The notes: generated by a model not told the origin, from the letters alone. 64,000 nt of DNA from Paramecium octaurelia (GCA_905182995.1 CAJJDP010000151.1:15185-79184); one strand, 5' to 3'; counted from the stretch's first letter, positions 38,181 through 50,330 are shown. Made by a program: numbers and translations.

Positions 38181-38755
38181 ATGATCTTTAATGAGAATTA
38201 AATACTTAAATTTTAAAGATAAATAATTAGAAATCCTAATAAATCAGATCAAAAGGTTGAAAATTAATAAATTAAATTGAATGCATTTTTTGTTTTATTA
38301 TCAGCCATCATATCTTTTTATTATTAAACCAAGACTAGTACTTTGGCATAATATCCTTCCGAATTCAAACTTTTATTTAGATATTTGGAGGTACAAGCAA
38401 ATGATAAAATAATTATTCCTCAACAATATTATTTTTACTAATGCGAATCAAGTGTAAGCTGGATATTCTCTAGTATATATTATTTTTTTTAATTTGAAAT
38501 CTAATCTAATTTAAATTTCTCTTTTTACTTAAAATAGAATTTACATTTATTAGAAGTTGTCTAAATCTGAAAATATCTATTAATTAAATTCTCTATATGG
38601 CCTACAACTAAATGATCCTTTCGAAATCTTATTTCACTCAAATAAATATAGCATCTTAAGTAACCAATGAACCTTATTTGGGTCTAAATAAAATACTTAC
38701 TAGTAATCAGCTTGACTTTATTAATTCATCTAAAATTGAAAAATCAAGTTATTGA
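38181..38755 (+). pseudogene. Hypothetical protein with one frameshift
   Basis: ATG 38181 opens 130 codons to a TGA at 38,568-38,570. It includes a hydrophobic segment LNAFFVLLSAIISFYY near residues 34-49 and then EFKLLFRYLEVQANDKIII. A second open frame takes over at that TGA (ILYMAYNQMILSKSYFTQIN) and ends at TGA 38,753-38,755. A one-base shift near 38,563 would make them one protein of about 190 aa. No family recognised. It may be a decayed or mis-sequenced small membrane-anchored protein. Confidence 0.35.
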
Positions 38756-39335
38756 GTTGGGGATTGTGAAAATCTCTAAACTTTAAGTTTGGATATATGA
38801 TAGATGATGCTAGTCACTTAACATCTTTTTTCCTTTATATTTCTTAGGATAAATAAAAATATTTTTTTTCTGTAATTAATGATTAATTATAAATAAAATT
38901 TGATTATTATTTACTTTTCTTCAATCATAGTTTTATTGATGATTATAATAAACATCATCAATCATTTATAATTGTGCATTAAAGTGTATGTTGAGGAAAT
39001 ATCAACTTTCTTTTAAAGTGTTGTATTTTATTCAATCAATTACGACCACCCAAAAGACAATTTAATAAAGTTCATTTAGACGAGAAAAGTAAAGAATTAG
39101 ATCTAATCTCTAAATGATTAACAAATTACAAGCTAAATTTCTTGAAAATCCTGATTGTCTTGATCTAAATTCAAAGCTAAACAACATTTAAGATTGTTTA
39201 TCCGTAAATTTATACACAATTTCATGAGATTCTGATCAATAGAGAATAAAAATAAAATGTATTTCTAATACGCAATAATTCTATACTTTTTTAATTTCTA
39301 TAAGAGAATAATCTTTATGCTTAGATTATTAAATA
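38756..39335. other. Intergenic
   Basis: A+T-rich upstream region of the copine gene. No feature recognised. Confidence 0.4.
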
Positions 39336-41293
39336 ATGTTAATGAGCCAAACTTTAAATAGCACTCAATCGAAAGAAACTTAATTATTAGAACTTTTTAT
39401 AAGTTGTAGACAATTAGATGATCTTGATTTAGTAACAGTTAGTGATCCCTATGTGATACTCTATAGAAAAAACAATAACTTTTGTATTATTTCATTTTAT
39501 CGTTTCAGGGATTAAAATAGATTAGACGGAGGTAATTTGGAACAACCTGAATCCAAATTTTGTAAAAACTTTTAAGATTAAATATTTTTTTGAAGTTTAG
39601 TAACATCTAAAAATGGAAGTATATCATTTTATAAATTCAACTCAATCCAAAGTATTAGAGTAAGCTATTATAGATTATTGGTAAAGCAGAAACAACCGTA
39701 GCTGAAATAATAGGGTCGAAAAATTAAATTTTTATAGCTTAATTATTCAATTTATAAGGAAAGAAAAGTGGAAAGATTATCCTTAAGGCAGATTAAATAA
39801 AACAATGCAATGATGAATTTTCTATTGCAGTATCAGGGCATATTAGAAAAGAGAATAAACTTTGGCTTTTTTGGGACAAAGTTTCTCCTTTTCTAAGATT
39901 TTATAGACAAAGATAAGAGGATGAAATCAATGTATTGGTTTATGAAACAGAGTATCTTAATGATTTAACCTAAATAAAATGGAAGGAAATTCTTTGTTAA
40001 GCATAGAAATTATGTAACGGAAACTATTCAATGCAGATAAAAGTTGAATTATGGAATTATAAAATTTCTGGCAATCACAAATATCTAGGGGAAACTACCT
40101 TTTGCATTAATGAATTAATTGATTCAAACAAGGATACTAAAATATTCTAAAAGGAATTCATAAATAAGTGTAATGCCAATAAATCTCCAGGGTTTTTACA
40201 ATTTGATCGATTTTAATTAAAATCTCATTATACCTTTTTTGATTATTGTGCTGGAGGATAGCAATTAAGTTTAATTATTGCTATTGATTTCACTGCATCT
40301 AATGAAGATCCTTAAAATCCTAAATCACTTCATCACCTCCCTTTGGATGGTCCTCCTAGTCAATACTTACAGGCAATTACTAGTGTTGCTGAAATATTGA
40401 TTAATTATGATCATGATAAAAAGGTTCCACTTTATGGATTTGGATGCAAACCTATAATGTAAAATTATAACACTAATCAAACACTGCATCTCTTCCCTTT
40501 GAATGATAATCCAGATGATCCTGAGTAAGATATTCAAATTATTTTAGAGTCAATGGATTAGATGGAATTATTGAATGCTATAAAAATTAATTGCATAAAT
40601 TGAAATTTGATGGCCCAACCTATTTGCATCCAGTTTTAAATAAAGCAATGTAAATGGCATAGCAACGAAAAAATCAAGGAAGTGAAGATTATATCGTACT
40701 ATTGATTTTAACTGACGGACAAACAGATGACATGTTAGAGTCTATTGATGATATTATTGCTTCATCGTATTTACCATTATCAATCATTATTATTGGTATA
40801 GGAGATGCCAATTTTAAAAATATGATGATTTTAGATAATGATAATAAAACCATGGTCGATAGCAAAGGAAATAAAGCTACCAGAGATTTAGTTTAATTCG
40901 TCCCTTTTAATCAATTCAAAAGCGATCCAAGTCGATTATCAAAGGAAGTTTTAGAGGAATTGCCGAACTAATTAGTTGAATATATGGAATTGGTTGGTAT
41001 TCGTCCTAAACCTCCAAAAAGTAAATTGAATAATGGTCTAAGTAATCAATCTATTTAATGTAGGTGTTGATTACTCATCTTCAAAACCAACCCAAGGGAA
41101 ATTCGAAAGTTTACAAAAATAGAGTTGTAGTTTAGACTTTTAATAGAATAAGTTGAATTCTTAGGAGTTGTTTTCAGTTTAGTAAGCCTATGAAACTTTA
41201 TTTAATCTGGCTACAACTTCAATAGAATTCAAATAAGAATATTTAAATAATCCAATAAAATACAATAATTAGATATAGAAGTTAGAACAATGA
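39336..41293 (+). CDS. Copine (two C2 domains plus copine A-domain)
   Basis: Start ATG 39336 (an in-frame ATG at 39342 is equally possible), TGA 41291-41293. Four short introns restore one frame: 39484-39508 (25 nt, CAG acceptor), 39652-39673 (22), 40525-40547 (23) and 41042-41063 (22); the spliced CDS is 622 codons. C2A spans roughly residues 15-130 (LLELFISCRQLDDLDLVTVS, with DPY; IWNNLNPNFVKTF). C2B follows at about 135-275 (WKEILCQAQKLCNGNYSMQI). The vWA-like copine domain covers about 295-545 and has the IAIDFTASN metal-site motif near residue 301, then YGFGCK, GPTYLHPVLN and LLILTDGQTDD. Copines are Ca2+-dependent phospholipid-binding proteins in membrane trafficking and signalling. The length is typical for a copine with a C-terminal extension of about 75 residues. 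No defect seen. Confidence 0.93.
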
Positions 41294-41990
41294 TCTATTA
41301 GAAATTAAATATTATTATTGGTATCAATATTCTCATTAATAATTACTCGATTTTAATTCTTATGAAATAAATGACAATGTTAACAGTTATATTTCGCTAA
41401 ATTAGTCTGAAATCTGCTTGAAAATCTTGTTAACTTAACAATATAAAGAGTAAAGTGAATTGAATATTTTAGAAATAGTCTCAGTGAATAGCAAATTCGC
41501 TTTCCAGTCCTTACTAGTAGATTGCCAACTTGTAGAATTAAATCAGGCAAAGAATAATTTTTCTACATTCATTAATTATGAATTCATATTTAATCAAATT
41601 AAGAAAAAGATTTGATTAATATTTATATAGTTTGTTTAAAGGCCCTAGAGATCAAGCCTTGGTCTCAAAAAGGGGTAAAATATATATTTATCTAAGCCAA
41701 ACTCCAGAGGGGATTGAGAAAGCAAAAGTCATCAATCTATTAGACTGCTCTAAAAAAAAGGGACCCTTACAATTCAAATTTTCGAAAGTGCTTTCTTGAC
41801 AAGAAAATGCTTCTTAGGAGATTGTTTAAAAGTTCTGAGTATAAAATCTGAAATACTCATTAATTAAATATACAAGTATTCAATATTTATATATAAAGCT
41901 GGATGTTTAAATTATATTGAACATCCAAAAAAATTTGGATTATGTTAGAACATTAAAAATTTAATCTTTTTTCTGTTTAGTTCGTTACCA
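41294..41990. other. Intergenic
   Basis: 3' flank of the copine gene. A small perfect hairpin (TGGATGTT / AACATCCA, 41,900-41,927) is present, with no known role. No gene. Confidence 0.35.
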
Positions 41991-42063
41991 TGGGGACCAA
42001 TATTACATTAGAAATGGAAAACCTTTCCTATTCTAGAAAACTTAATTTCAATATTGGTCTCCA
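41991..42063. repeat. Imperfect inverted repeat / hairpin
   Basis: TGGGGACCAATATT at 41,991-42,004 pairs with AATATTGGTCTCCA at 42,050-42,063 (13 of 14). The 45-nt loop contains a smaller GGAAA...TTTCC stem. It could be a structured RNA, an element end or chance. Confidence 0.4.
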
Positions 42064-42295
42064 TAATCAAGCTAAATGATAACTAGAGAAGGACTAATTT
42101 TTTCATGTTTTAGTAGAATCTTTATGAATGATAATTGTTATTTAAATCTTATTTAGAAAACATAGTTTTTATATTAATTATTGTTTTAATTCTTTATAAT
42201 TGTATATGATAATACTATTATTATTTTGTTAATAATTAACAAACTTCAAAATTTATTTAAGAGTTGATATCCTATACCTTCGTTGATGATTCAAG

Positions 42296-42781
42296 TCAAT
42301 TTAATGTTAACACATCGAAATTCAAAATGAATCTATAAAAGTGAAGATTAATTTGATTTTTTTATTGGTTTTATGCTAAAAATAAACATATTTCTAAATG
42401 AAAAATGAAATCTTAAATAGACTTAAACTACCATTAATGGAACCAATTTAATAGTTCGTCAAACTGGTTAATCTAATAAATTGGTAAAAAAGATGATGAA
42501 TTAAAATAAAGTAACATAATAATATTTTAATTTACAATTATATAATTCAATTTATATTTATTCTTAACGTTATTTATTTCGTATATTTATATTTGATAAC
42601 CTAATCCATAAGAAGGAAAGATTTTATTTTCAATAGAATCAGACAGGGAAGTGTCATCTCCCCCTTCTTAAATATCAATAATTTTATAAATCTTCATATG
42701 TATTTCGCTATTACGTTAAAAAAATGTAGAGAATACAGTTTTCTATGGCTAATATTTTGCTTTTTATGCAAGGATGATCAT
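42296..42781 (-). CDS. Hypothetical 161-aa ORF, doubtful
   Basis: ATG 42781 to TGA 42298-42296, 162 codons open under code 6. The middle (IIDIQEGGDDTSLSDSIENK) looks protein-like, while the rest is low-complexity Asn/Ile/Phe. An overlapping frame is also partly open. No family recognised; possibly chance or a remnant. Confidence 0.28.
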
Positions 42782-43461
42782 TATTTTTTAATATAAAAAT
42801 GCTGATTCACAAATAGATCAAGGATTTGCTTATCAAATAAATGAGACCGTTCACTTAAATAAATTTGAAACCAAACCAATGGAGCTTTCTCACAGACAAG
42901 AGGTTTCTTAGTTTTGATTTTATAGATAACCCATATTAATGACAAGCGATAGATAATGAAAAATTAAATAACAAGAAAAATTTGGTTTTACAAGATGTCA
43001 TTATGATTCTTGATTAAAGAGATATGATCAGATCTCTTAACTATTTAATAGGAAGCAATTATTTTTAGATTATATAAATAATAAGTATTATAATTTCTAT
43101 GCAAAATCGATGTTTTATATAATACTAAGCATAATCTCATTTATCGAGATTATAATATAAATAGTTATGTTTTTCTTATTTTATAAAGGTAACTTTCTTA
43201 AAAGTAAATATCTAATTTATTATTAGTTAACTGCATAAATCCTCATAGAATTAGTTACACAAATATGATAACTTATTAAGCATTTATTTATTCATGTAAA
43301 AATATCATATTAGATACCTTATATGAATAAAAGGTAATTTATTCTTGGCGGATTCTTCGCTATATATTATAAAACAGTTTTTCCCTTTTGAAATATCAAT
43401 AAAGTTATAATTATGTTTACTAAATCATTATTATTAGCATGCAAAATTAAAATATGATTAT

Positions 43462-45955
43462 TCATTTCAAAGCACTTTTAGTTTTCTTTATGTCCATTTA
43501 TATCCAAGTGCCAATTTTTATGCCATTTTGATATTCACCTTTATGGATTATTTGTTTATTATAATTAAATCCATCATCTAACTCAATCCATGGTCCAATT
43601 TTCAAACCATACTTTTTTTCGTCATATTATCCACCAGCACTAAATTTGATTTATATAATTATTTACATGAATTCAAATTTATCTTTGCCCTTTTCTTTAT
43701 AAAAAATCTCCCAATTACCAACTTTTTTGCCATTTTTATAAACGCCCTTAACAATAACTTATGAATCCCTCCAAAATCTATTACTTATTTCAGTCCATTG
43801 ACCGATATTTATTCCCTCTTCATCATATTATCCACCCCCTCTACAAATTGTTACACTTTATCTTATTACATTAATGAAAATGGTGACTTCTCACTCTCCC
43901 GAAACTTGATTTCCCATTTACCAACCTTTTGGTTATTTTGATATTCACCATCATAAATTATTTAAGAATAGCTTGCAAATACGTCACTTATTTCAATCCA
44001 CCTTCCTCTCTTACCACACTTATAACCATCATCATATGACCCCTCACCTCTAAATTAACTTAAATAATTTTTGTACATGTTATCAAATTACTCTTTAAAT
44101 TTTTCTCTGAACAAAATCTCCCATTTATCAGTTTTTTTTCCATTTTTATATTTGCCTCTAAAAATTACTTAATGATCCCCCTTAAATTTTTCACTTATTT
44201 CAGTCCACTCTCCTATCTTCACGCTATCACTTACTTCATCATAAGATCCTCCACCACTAACAATTTTCAATTCATAAATATTGATACATTTTTTCATTTT
44301 AGTAGTCTCCATAATTCTTTTAATACCAAATATCCCATCTACCTATTTTTTTCCCATTTTGATATTCACCAATGTAAGTAATTTATGATTCTTTTTCAAA
44401 TCCATCACTTAAATCAGTCCAATTTCCAATTTTATTACCATAATGTTCATCATATTCTCCACCACCTCTAAAAATATTTTCAATATAAATTTCATACATT
44501 ATTTTTTCTTCATAACAAATCTCCCATTTGCCTTTTTTTTACCCACTCTTATTATATTCACCAATATACGTTAATTTTTAACAATCTTTTAACCCCTCAT
44601 TTATTTCAATCCATTTTTCAATCTTATTGCCATTCTCTGTATCATATATTCCTCCACCTCTAAAATTTATTTTAAATTATTTTTACATGATATTTTCCTC
44701 ATAAATGGTGTCCCATCTACCAACTTTCTTGTTATTTATGTATTCCCCACTATAAAATAACTCTAAGGAATCCATAAAGCCTTCACTTAATTCTTTCCAT
44801 TTTCCATTTTTCATACTTTAATCATTATATTTCCCCCCTCCTCTTATATTTGTGATAAAATATTATTACATTTGCTGATTATTCCAAATTATTTTCCATT
44901 CCCCAAATCTTTAATCCTATTAATAATCACCTTCTTCTACTACATTCTTTAAACTAAATTATATCATATTTTTATTACTCCCTATAATCGTCACATAAAT
45001 CAATCCACTTTCCTTTCTTTTAACCCCTTAAATCATACTTACCACCTCCAACTTATTGTCCCTTCCAAAAATAGTTCCATTAATTAATTTTATACCCATT
45101 AATTCCATATTATCCTTTGAATTCTAAATGCTTTATTTATTCTAATTTTTTTAAGAATTATTCACTTTTCTGTCCTAAGATTCTTTTTTCTCTACATCAT
45201 TTAACAAAAACTTATACATTCTAAGAATTTCCCCATCTTTTAAATATAATTTATCACCATTATTTTATGTTATCAAATTAAAGGACTTTTTCACTAATTA
45301 ATTGTTGACATACTCCAACCCTTCCAACTAAACGATGCTCTCTTCTGTTTTCTCATTAATTCTTCAAAATATAGAAATTATTATACAAATATGTTTGTAG
45401 TTATTCTACCAAATGATTTGTTTTGTATGCATTTTATAGGAGCCTTTCAAAATAATCTCCTGTTTTTTAGAAGTTAGAGAGGACAAATTTTTTCTTACTC
45501 ATCCATTCCTCAAAAATATTTCCTTCTAGAAAATTTACAAGAAAGTTTAATTCACTCTGAGAGCATTCAAACGGGTTTAAATTCTAATTTATGAGTCTTA
45601 AGAATTTGTCATCACCTGCTGTTTCATCTTCTGAAATCCTTTTGATTATAGCCCCAATATTTGTGAATATAGAAGTTATTTCTCTTTAAAATAAATCAAA
45701 TTGACAAAAGGCTTATTTATAAAATGATTTCGATTAACTAGATTCTAATCTACTATTCAAGTTTAATTAATTTGCTTTTTGTAGCAATTAATTGACAAAT
45801 TCTTCTTTGGATAAAATTTACTCTGGTTGTAATTTGAGTTTTAAAATGCACTTCATACAAACTTTTCTTTACACATTTTGTTAGTGCTTCACCTTATAAA
45901 TACCTCCAATCTAAGATCTTGAATGTTCTAAACAGTCCTCAAAGGTTGAAATCAT
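43462..45955 (-). CDS. MORN-like repeat protein with N-terminal Cys/helical domain (10 introns)
   Basis: Minus strand, ATG 45955 to TGA 43464-43462. Ten introns: 45362-45386, 45192-45217, 44954-44978, 44843-44869, 44660-44686, 44468-44497, 44257-44287, 44050-44076, 43841-43869, 43640-43666 (25-31 nt). Removing them gives 740 codons (739 aa) in one frame. Residues 1-200 have a Cys-rich start (FEDCLEHSRS, RKVCMKCILKLQPEQ) and a helical region. Then come about ten MORN-like units: GEYQNGKKIGRWDI ... GGGEYDE ... KIGNWTDLSDG. Most introns sit at the same phase-2 position just before the GG(G/E)xY motif. Two introns end in AAG (45,362 and 44,843). It is a paralogue of 25,418-27,760 but with a different N-terminus; a membrane/cytoskeletal scaffold is the family expectation. 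Confidence 0.85.
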
Positions 45956-46652
45956 TCAATTAATTTATATAATAAATAATAGAATTTAGCTTTCAACGAA
46001 GTAAAATATATAATTATTATAGTTCTCTTTACATTTTAATTATTAGAATGTATTAAAAACTTAGATTTTCAAATAGAACAATATTTAATATGCTTGGTGT
46101 TTATTTATTATAAGAAAGAACAACAATGAATTCTTATATTATAGAAGAGATGAATGAAAAATACAATCTTATCACTTAGATTAGATTGTTTGTTTTCTTA
46201 GATTATAAAATCTGACTTAGTAATTAAGCACTCTATCCAAATAGCTTTTTATTTGTTGCATTTTGGAGGAAGTAAAAAGATTTATTAGTTTTGATATTTA
46301 ATATTGAATTTCATTATCAAGAGAAAAGGTAGATCCTAATTACAAATTGATTTATAATTAATTTGATTTTACTTTTCACTAAAAATACTTCCAGAAATTA
46401 TACTAAAATCTCAATTAATAACAAGTATCAAGACTACTAAAATTGTTAAGTTTATTAATGATGGGATATATTTTCTCTTCTCTTACATATCAAACAAAAA
46501 TCTTCTCGTAAAGATCTGAGAATGTGGCTGATTAAGATAAAATATACATGTGCTGATTTAGTTATTTATCAATTCGAAAGCTGCACTTTTGTAATAGTAA
46601 TAGTAAATTGCCTTTTACAATTTTACTTTTAATTTAAAATAATTAAGAATAA
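45956..46652. other. Intergenic
   Basis: Between the divergent MORN gene and the truncated membrane-protein start. A+T-rich; nothing recognised. Confidence 0.4.
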
Positions 46653-46854
46653 ATGAACATAGTTTTGAATACTATTCAACAAAGAGATATTTTTGGTGTC
46701 CCGATTTTCGTATTAACAAATAAGAACAATCCTATGTATAAAAGCATACTTGGTGGAATAGTAACTTTGGGTTTAGGAAGCATAAGTTTAGTTTACTATG
46801 TTATGTAATTATTTTATGGATTAATTATTAAATTGCAATCTTATTAAATTAAAT
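46653..46854 (+). pseudogene. Membrane-protein N-terminus, truncated
   Basis: ATG 46653 gives MNIVLNTIQQRDIFGVPIFV, then a segment ending SILGGIVTLGLGSISLVYYV, about 65 residues with a clear membrane helix. This resembles the N-terminus of a Paramecium/Tetrahymena transmembrane family (RD.FG.P ... GG motif). The frame then runs into the antisense elongation factor 2 fragment and ends at a TGA there, so the rest of the gene is missing. Confidence 0.5.
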
Positions 46855-47806
46855 AATGCTTCTCTAATAAAGATCCTAATCCTTCCCTTTTACGAATACT
46901 GAGTACTATTTCATTGGCTTTGAATCCAAGCTCTTCACTTAAGACAGCCCAATGATCAAATTGACTTTCCGGAAATGCTTAGCCTAATGTTAAGGATTTT
47001 AGATGAGCAGCATAAACAAATGATTAAACCACTGGTGGATTCTTTTTAGCGGTGAACCAACTATCTGTTCTTCTTCAATTATGATTCCCTGTCTGATGCT
47101 AAGACATGAGTAAACTCCAGCGGTAACTTGCTTTGGAACAGTTACTTCAGTCAATAAATTGGTTCTTATAGTCTAGGCTATGGAGTTAACTCACTAGCTG
47201 AATGCAGTCTAAGAGCTGTTGGGATAATTTAACCTTCTCCTCTGTGAATTGTTTCTGCAATCAAAACACAATCCAAAATATTGACTCCAACACCTCTTAG
47301 ATTTTCTTAGCATAGAGCTCCTTCCTAATTAAATTACTACCAAGCAAATGATACTGATTCTCTGATTTCATTGATGTGTTGAACTGCTGTAGTTTGATCA
47401 CATAAATTTTTTTGGCCAATATCATCTGGTCCAAATGTCCAGATTTTCAAAGCCTTATCCTTATTCCAATCATATTCTTAGGCTAAGATATTGGCTCCAC
47501 TTTTAGAGTTATTAGTGGTTAAACCTTTTTCAATAGTAATCTGTAGATTTTCATTAAGTGATGTAGCTTACGCACATAGTCTATTATGTTAATTAGCAGA
47601 TTTTGCCATACAAACAACTTTAGAAAGAGCAGTAACAGTTTCCTTATAAACAACAATTGGATCGGTTTTCTCTAATTAAAGACCATTTAGATTCTCTTCA
47701 AGTTCAAATAAGGCCTTTTATATATGCTATAAGCGGCATCCAGCAATAAAATGTTTACCTGAAATTTCAATTGAATATTCTATAGTTTGTTTGAGTTAAT
47801 CTTCTG
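46855..47806 (-). pseudogene. Elongation factor 2 (eEF2), C-terminal part, 5'-truncated
   Basis: The minus strand encodes the later domains of eEF2, the GTPase that translocates the ribosome. About 240 codons are open from 47,806 to about 47,125: KTDPIVVYKETVTALSK, KSANQHNRLCAQATSLNENL, KALKIWTFGPDDIGQKNLCD, NEIRESVSFAWQQ, GALCQENLRGVGVNILDCV and IHRGEGQIIPTALRL. Two frame changes then lead to TVPKQVTAGVYSCLSI, and to QAFPESQFDHWAVLSEELG with the KRKGL-like end (IRKRE, GLGSLLEKH). The diphthamide-site motif, normally HRGGGQ, reads HRGEGQ. The G domain is absent. Clearly a pseudogene fragment. Confidence 0.88.
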
Positions 47807-47920
47807 GTGACTTTATAATTTAATAATCTATTGAGTTCGGCAGCCATAATATTTATGGATAATTAGGCAATCACGGAGAGTATATGACAACTTGGGATAT
47901 TGGATCAGAAGAAATCTAAA
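47806..47920 (+). pseudogene. WD40-family tail fragment
   Basis: DFIIQQSIEFGSHNIYGQLG followed by HGEYMTTWDIGSEEIQI aligns to the last 40 residues of the local WD40 family and to 21,412-21,505. It starts within a few bases of where the antisense eEF2 similarity stops. Confidence 0.7.
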
Positions 47921-48899
47921 TAAATTTCCTTTCATTAATTCTTGGAAATATACATTATTAATTTCAAGACTTAGACCTTATAATTTCATAGAATAAGGAT
48001 AATTATTAAAGGCAAGATAGTTGATGATTCCAAATAATTAAAAGATTAATAGTTATTAAAAATATGTTTCAAATCCTAAATATTAATAAATTACATCAAC
48101 ATAATAAGATGGTTTCATTGACTCATCTTATTAATTAAATGCAGCCATTGTTATGAAAATAATCACAGTGACTCATTAGAAGAATAACTTACAATATAAA
48201 ATAAGATCAAAATTCGAAAGTTTTTGACTAAAGCCATCGTTTTGATCCTTATAATTAACAATAGTAGTCATTATTATAGATAGAATTTAAATGCTTATTC
48301 GAATAGTATGATAAAGAGATATAATATTTAAATTATGCTTAAGCGCTTAAATGCTAATTGAGAGAATTCTATGTAGATAAAGTTGTTAAATCTCCTAGTC
48401 AAATTAAAGGTATTTATACTGTAACTTAAAATAAAACAAATATTAAACTTTTAACAAATAAAAATTTGAAAATATCTCATCAAATTAAATTAAATTGTAA
48501 CTGGGAGAAAAAATTACCTATCAAATTATATTGAAAGTTGTTTAAAAACCATAAGTTATAAATTGGTGGCTGAGAAGTTGGAAATGAATTATGTAGTTTG
48601 AGTCTTATTCAAGGAGTATGCGATTAATGTGATAATAATAGAATAATTCAATGGAGTAATTTTTAAAAAATAATGCTTGATTAAACACTTAAGTAATGAA
48701 TTTAGTGATACAATCAGTTGATATAACCGTTTGGATATTGAAGATATGTTTTATTAGGTTATAGAATTGATTATGTAACTTTTTAATTAAAAGAGTGAGA
48801 CTGAGGTTTAGAAACTGATCCTGAACATCAAGATTGTACTTTGATATAGTGTTGAAATAGTTTAATATATTTTTATAATCTATGTCTGAATCATCAAGA
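47921..48899. other. Coding-like remnants, unidentified
   Basis: Plus-strand pieces such as GNELCSLSLIQGVCDQCDNN (about 48,570) and EHQDCTLIQC suggest a Cys-containing protein, but TGAs and frame changes are frequent. No family assigned. Confidence 0.3.
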
Positions 48900-50330
48900 T
48901 TGAGTTAAATCATATCTCTATAACTATCAGAATAGATTATATAAGTGATAGTTACACTTAAATCAAAGCCAAGAAACTAGCATCTGAAAAGCTTTTCTTT
49001 ACAAGTCTGTTCAAATTTACCCTCAACTTCAAAAATCGATTAGGCATTAAAGTTACAAAGGAAAATATTAAGAAACATGAAATAAATAAACGTAACAGTA
49101 TTTTACTCATACTAGATCAAGTCCTTTCAACTTCAGATAGATTTCGACCATTTTTGCAATTGCTCAACATGATGAAGGATGATGGTTGACTGGTTGAAAT
49201 GGATCAAAATCACCAAAAATACTTTTGTGATATATTATAATAGGAATAGCAAGTGGCGCAATAGTAAACATCCTGGTCCTTTAAAAGAATCAGTGAAAAA
49301 GGAAGTCTGAGAAGAGTGGGTGTGGTCAAAATGAACTCTGAATTATTGCATCAGGCGCTGTAAAACAGTGAATCGCTACATGAATACACACAGTTAAACA
49401 CTAAGTAAAATCAGCTGGATATTTGCAAGTTTCAGGATAATATACATAACCCGATCGGGATGATTAAAACAAAAATCAGTTTTAGTACTTTTAGAAACCA
49501 GTTGAGCCTTTCTATTACAAATACAAATTTACAAGAGTTGCATATTTGAGCTACACAATTCTATTATGCATTTTAATGTGAATCTCTTGAATCAAAAAGA
49601 AGTGATGTATCTCCATTTCTCTAACGGCTAGCAACTATACCCAGCTGGTTGTAGATTTAAGAGAGGACAATTAATATTCTAGTTGATGGAGAATGATAAA
49701 CCTCATCGCCTAAACAGCCTTTTCAAGTGATGTTAACCACATGTATAATAAGCATAGATTGGCTAAAATCTAGAAATATAGAAAGCGCAGAAGTGCAGGA
49801 AAATTTTGTAAAAAGACTTGCTATTGAAAAATTATATTTTATTAGCATTATCAATACACAAGACATAAGAATCAGAAACACTGTACATTATGAATGACCA
49901 AATTAATTAAAGCATCAAAATGGAAGGCAAGCTCAATGCATACACGTGTTGACTGAAAATACTTTTGATATCTAACATTAAGTACAAGTACCAAATCTTT
50001 AGAGGAGTCTTAATAGAGAAGCAATAACTGGTACAGCTGCTGAATATTCACAAGCTTACTAGCATTTGCTGTACATTCATATTGATTATGGAGAGGATAA
50101 GTAGTATGTCTATAAAGACAGGTAATAAAATTGTTGAAGCAAAAGTAAAACGTTAGATGCCTGAAAATATATCCATCTATGTATAAAATAGGTATTATAT
50201 ATCGATTTACACAGAATCACTTCTAATAAAAAGAGGAACTGCTAGTTAAAGAACTGGCACAAAGATTCCATCAGATGATAAAATTGGTGTTATTTCATAA
50301 ATTAAGTTAACATTTCCCAATAATTAATAA
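48900..50330 (+). pseudogene. Long reading frame with sporadic TGAs, less A+T-rich, unidentified
   Basis: One frame runs from about 49,010 to 50,275 (roughly 420 codons) interrupted by only about six TGAs, fewer than chance predicts. Segments: NRLGIKVTKENIKKHEINKR, FRPFLQLLNMMKDDG, SWSFKRISEKGSLRRVGVV, LATIPSWLQIQERTINILVD, FVKRLAIEKLYFISIINTQD and EAITGTAAEYSQAYQHLLYI. Composition is visibly richer in G+C than the neighbours, with CTC, CGA and GCG codons. Several TGAs sit where Trp would fit. It may be a decayed mobile-element or other acquired gene, or a host gene; I find no transposase, integrase or polymerase motif. Confidence 0.45.

Noticed and set aside
40702-40896. Separate 64-aa ORF at 40,702
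   Set aside because: It is an internal piece of the copine A-domain (LLILTDGQTDD region) seen only because TAA/TAG were treated as stops.
44172-44381. Plus-strand ORF of 69 aa
   Set aside because: Antisense to exons of the minus-strand MORN gene.
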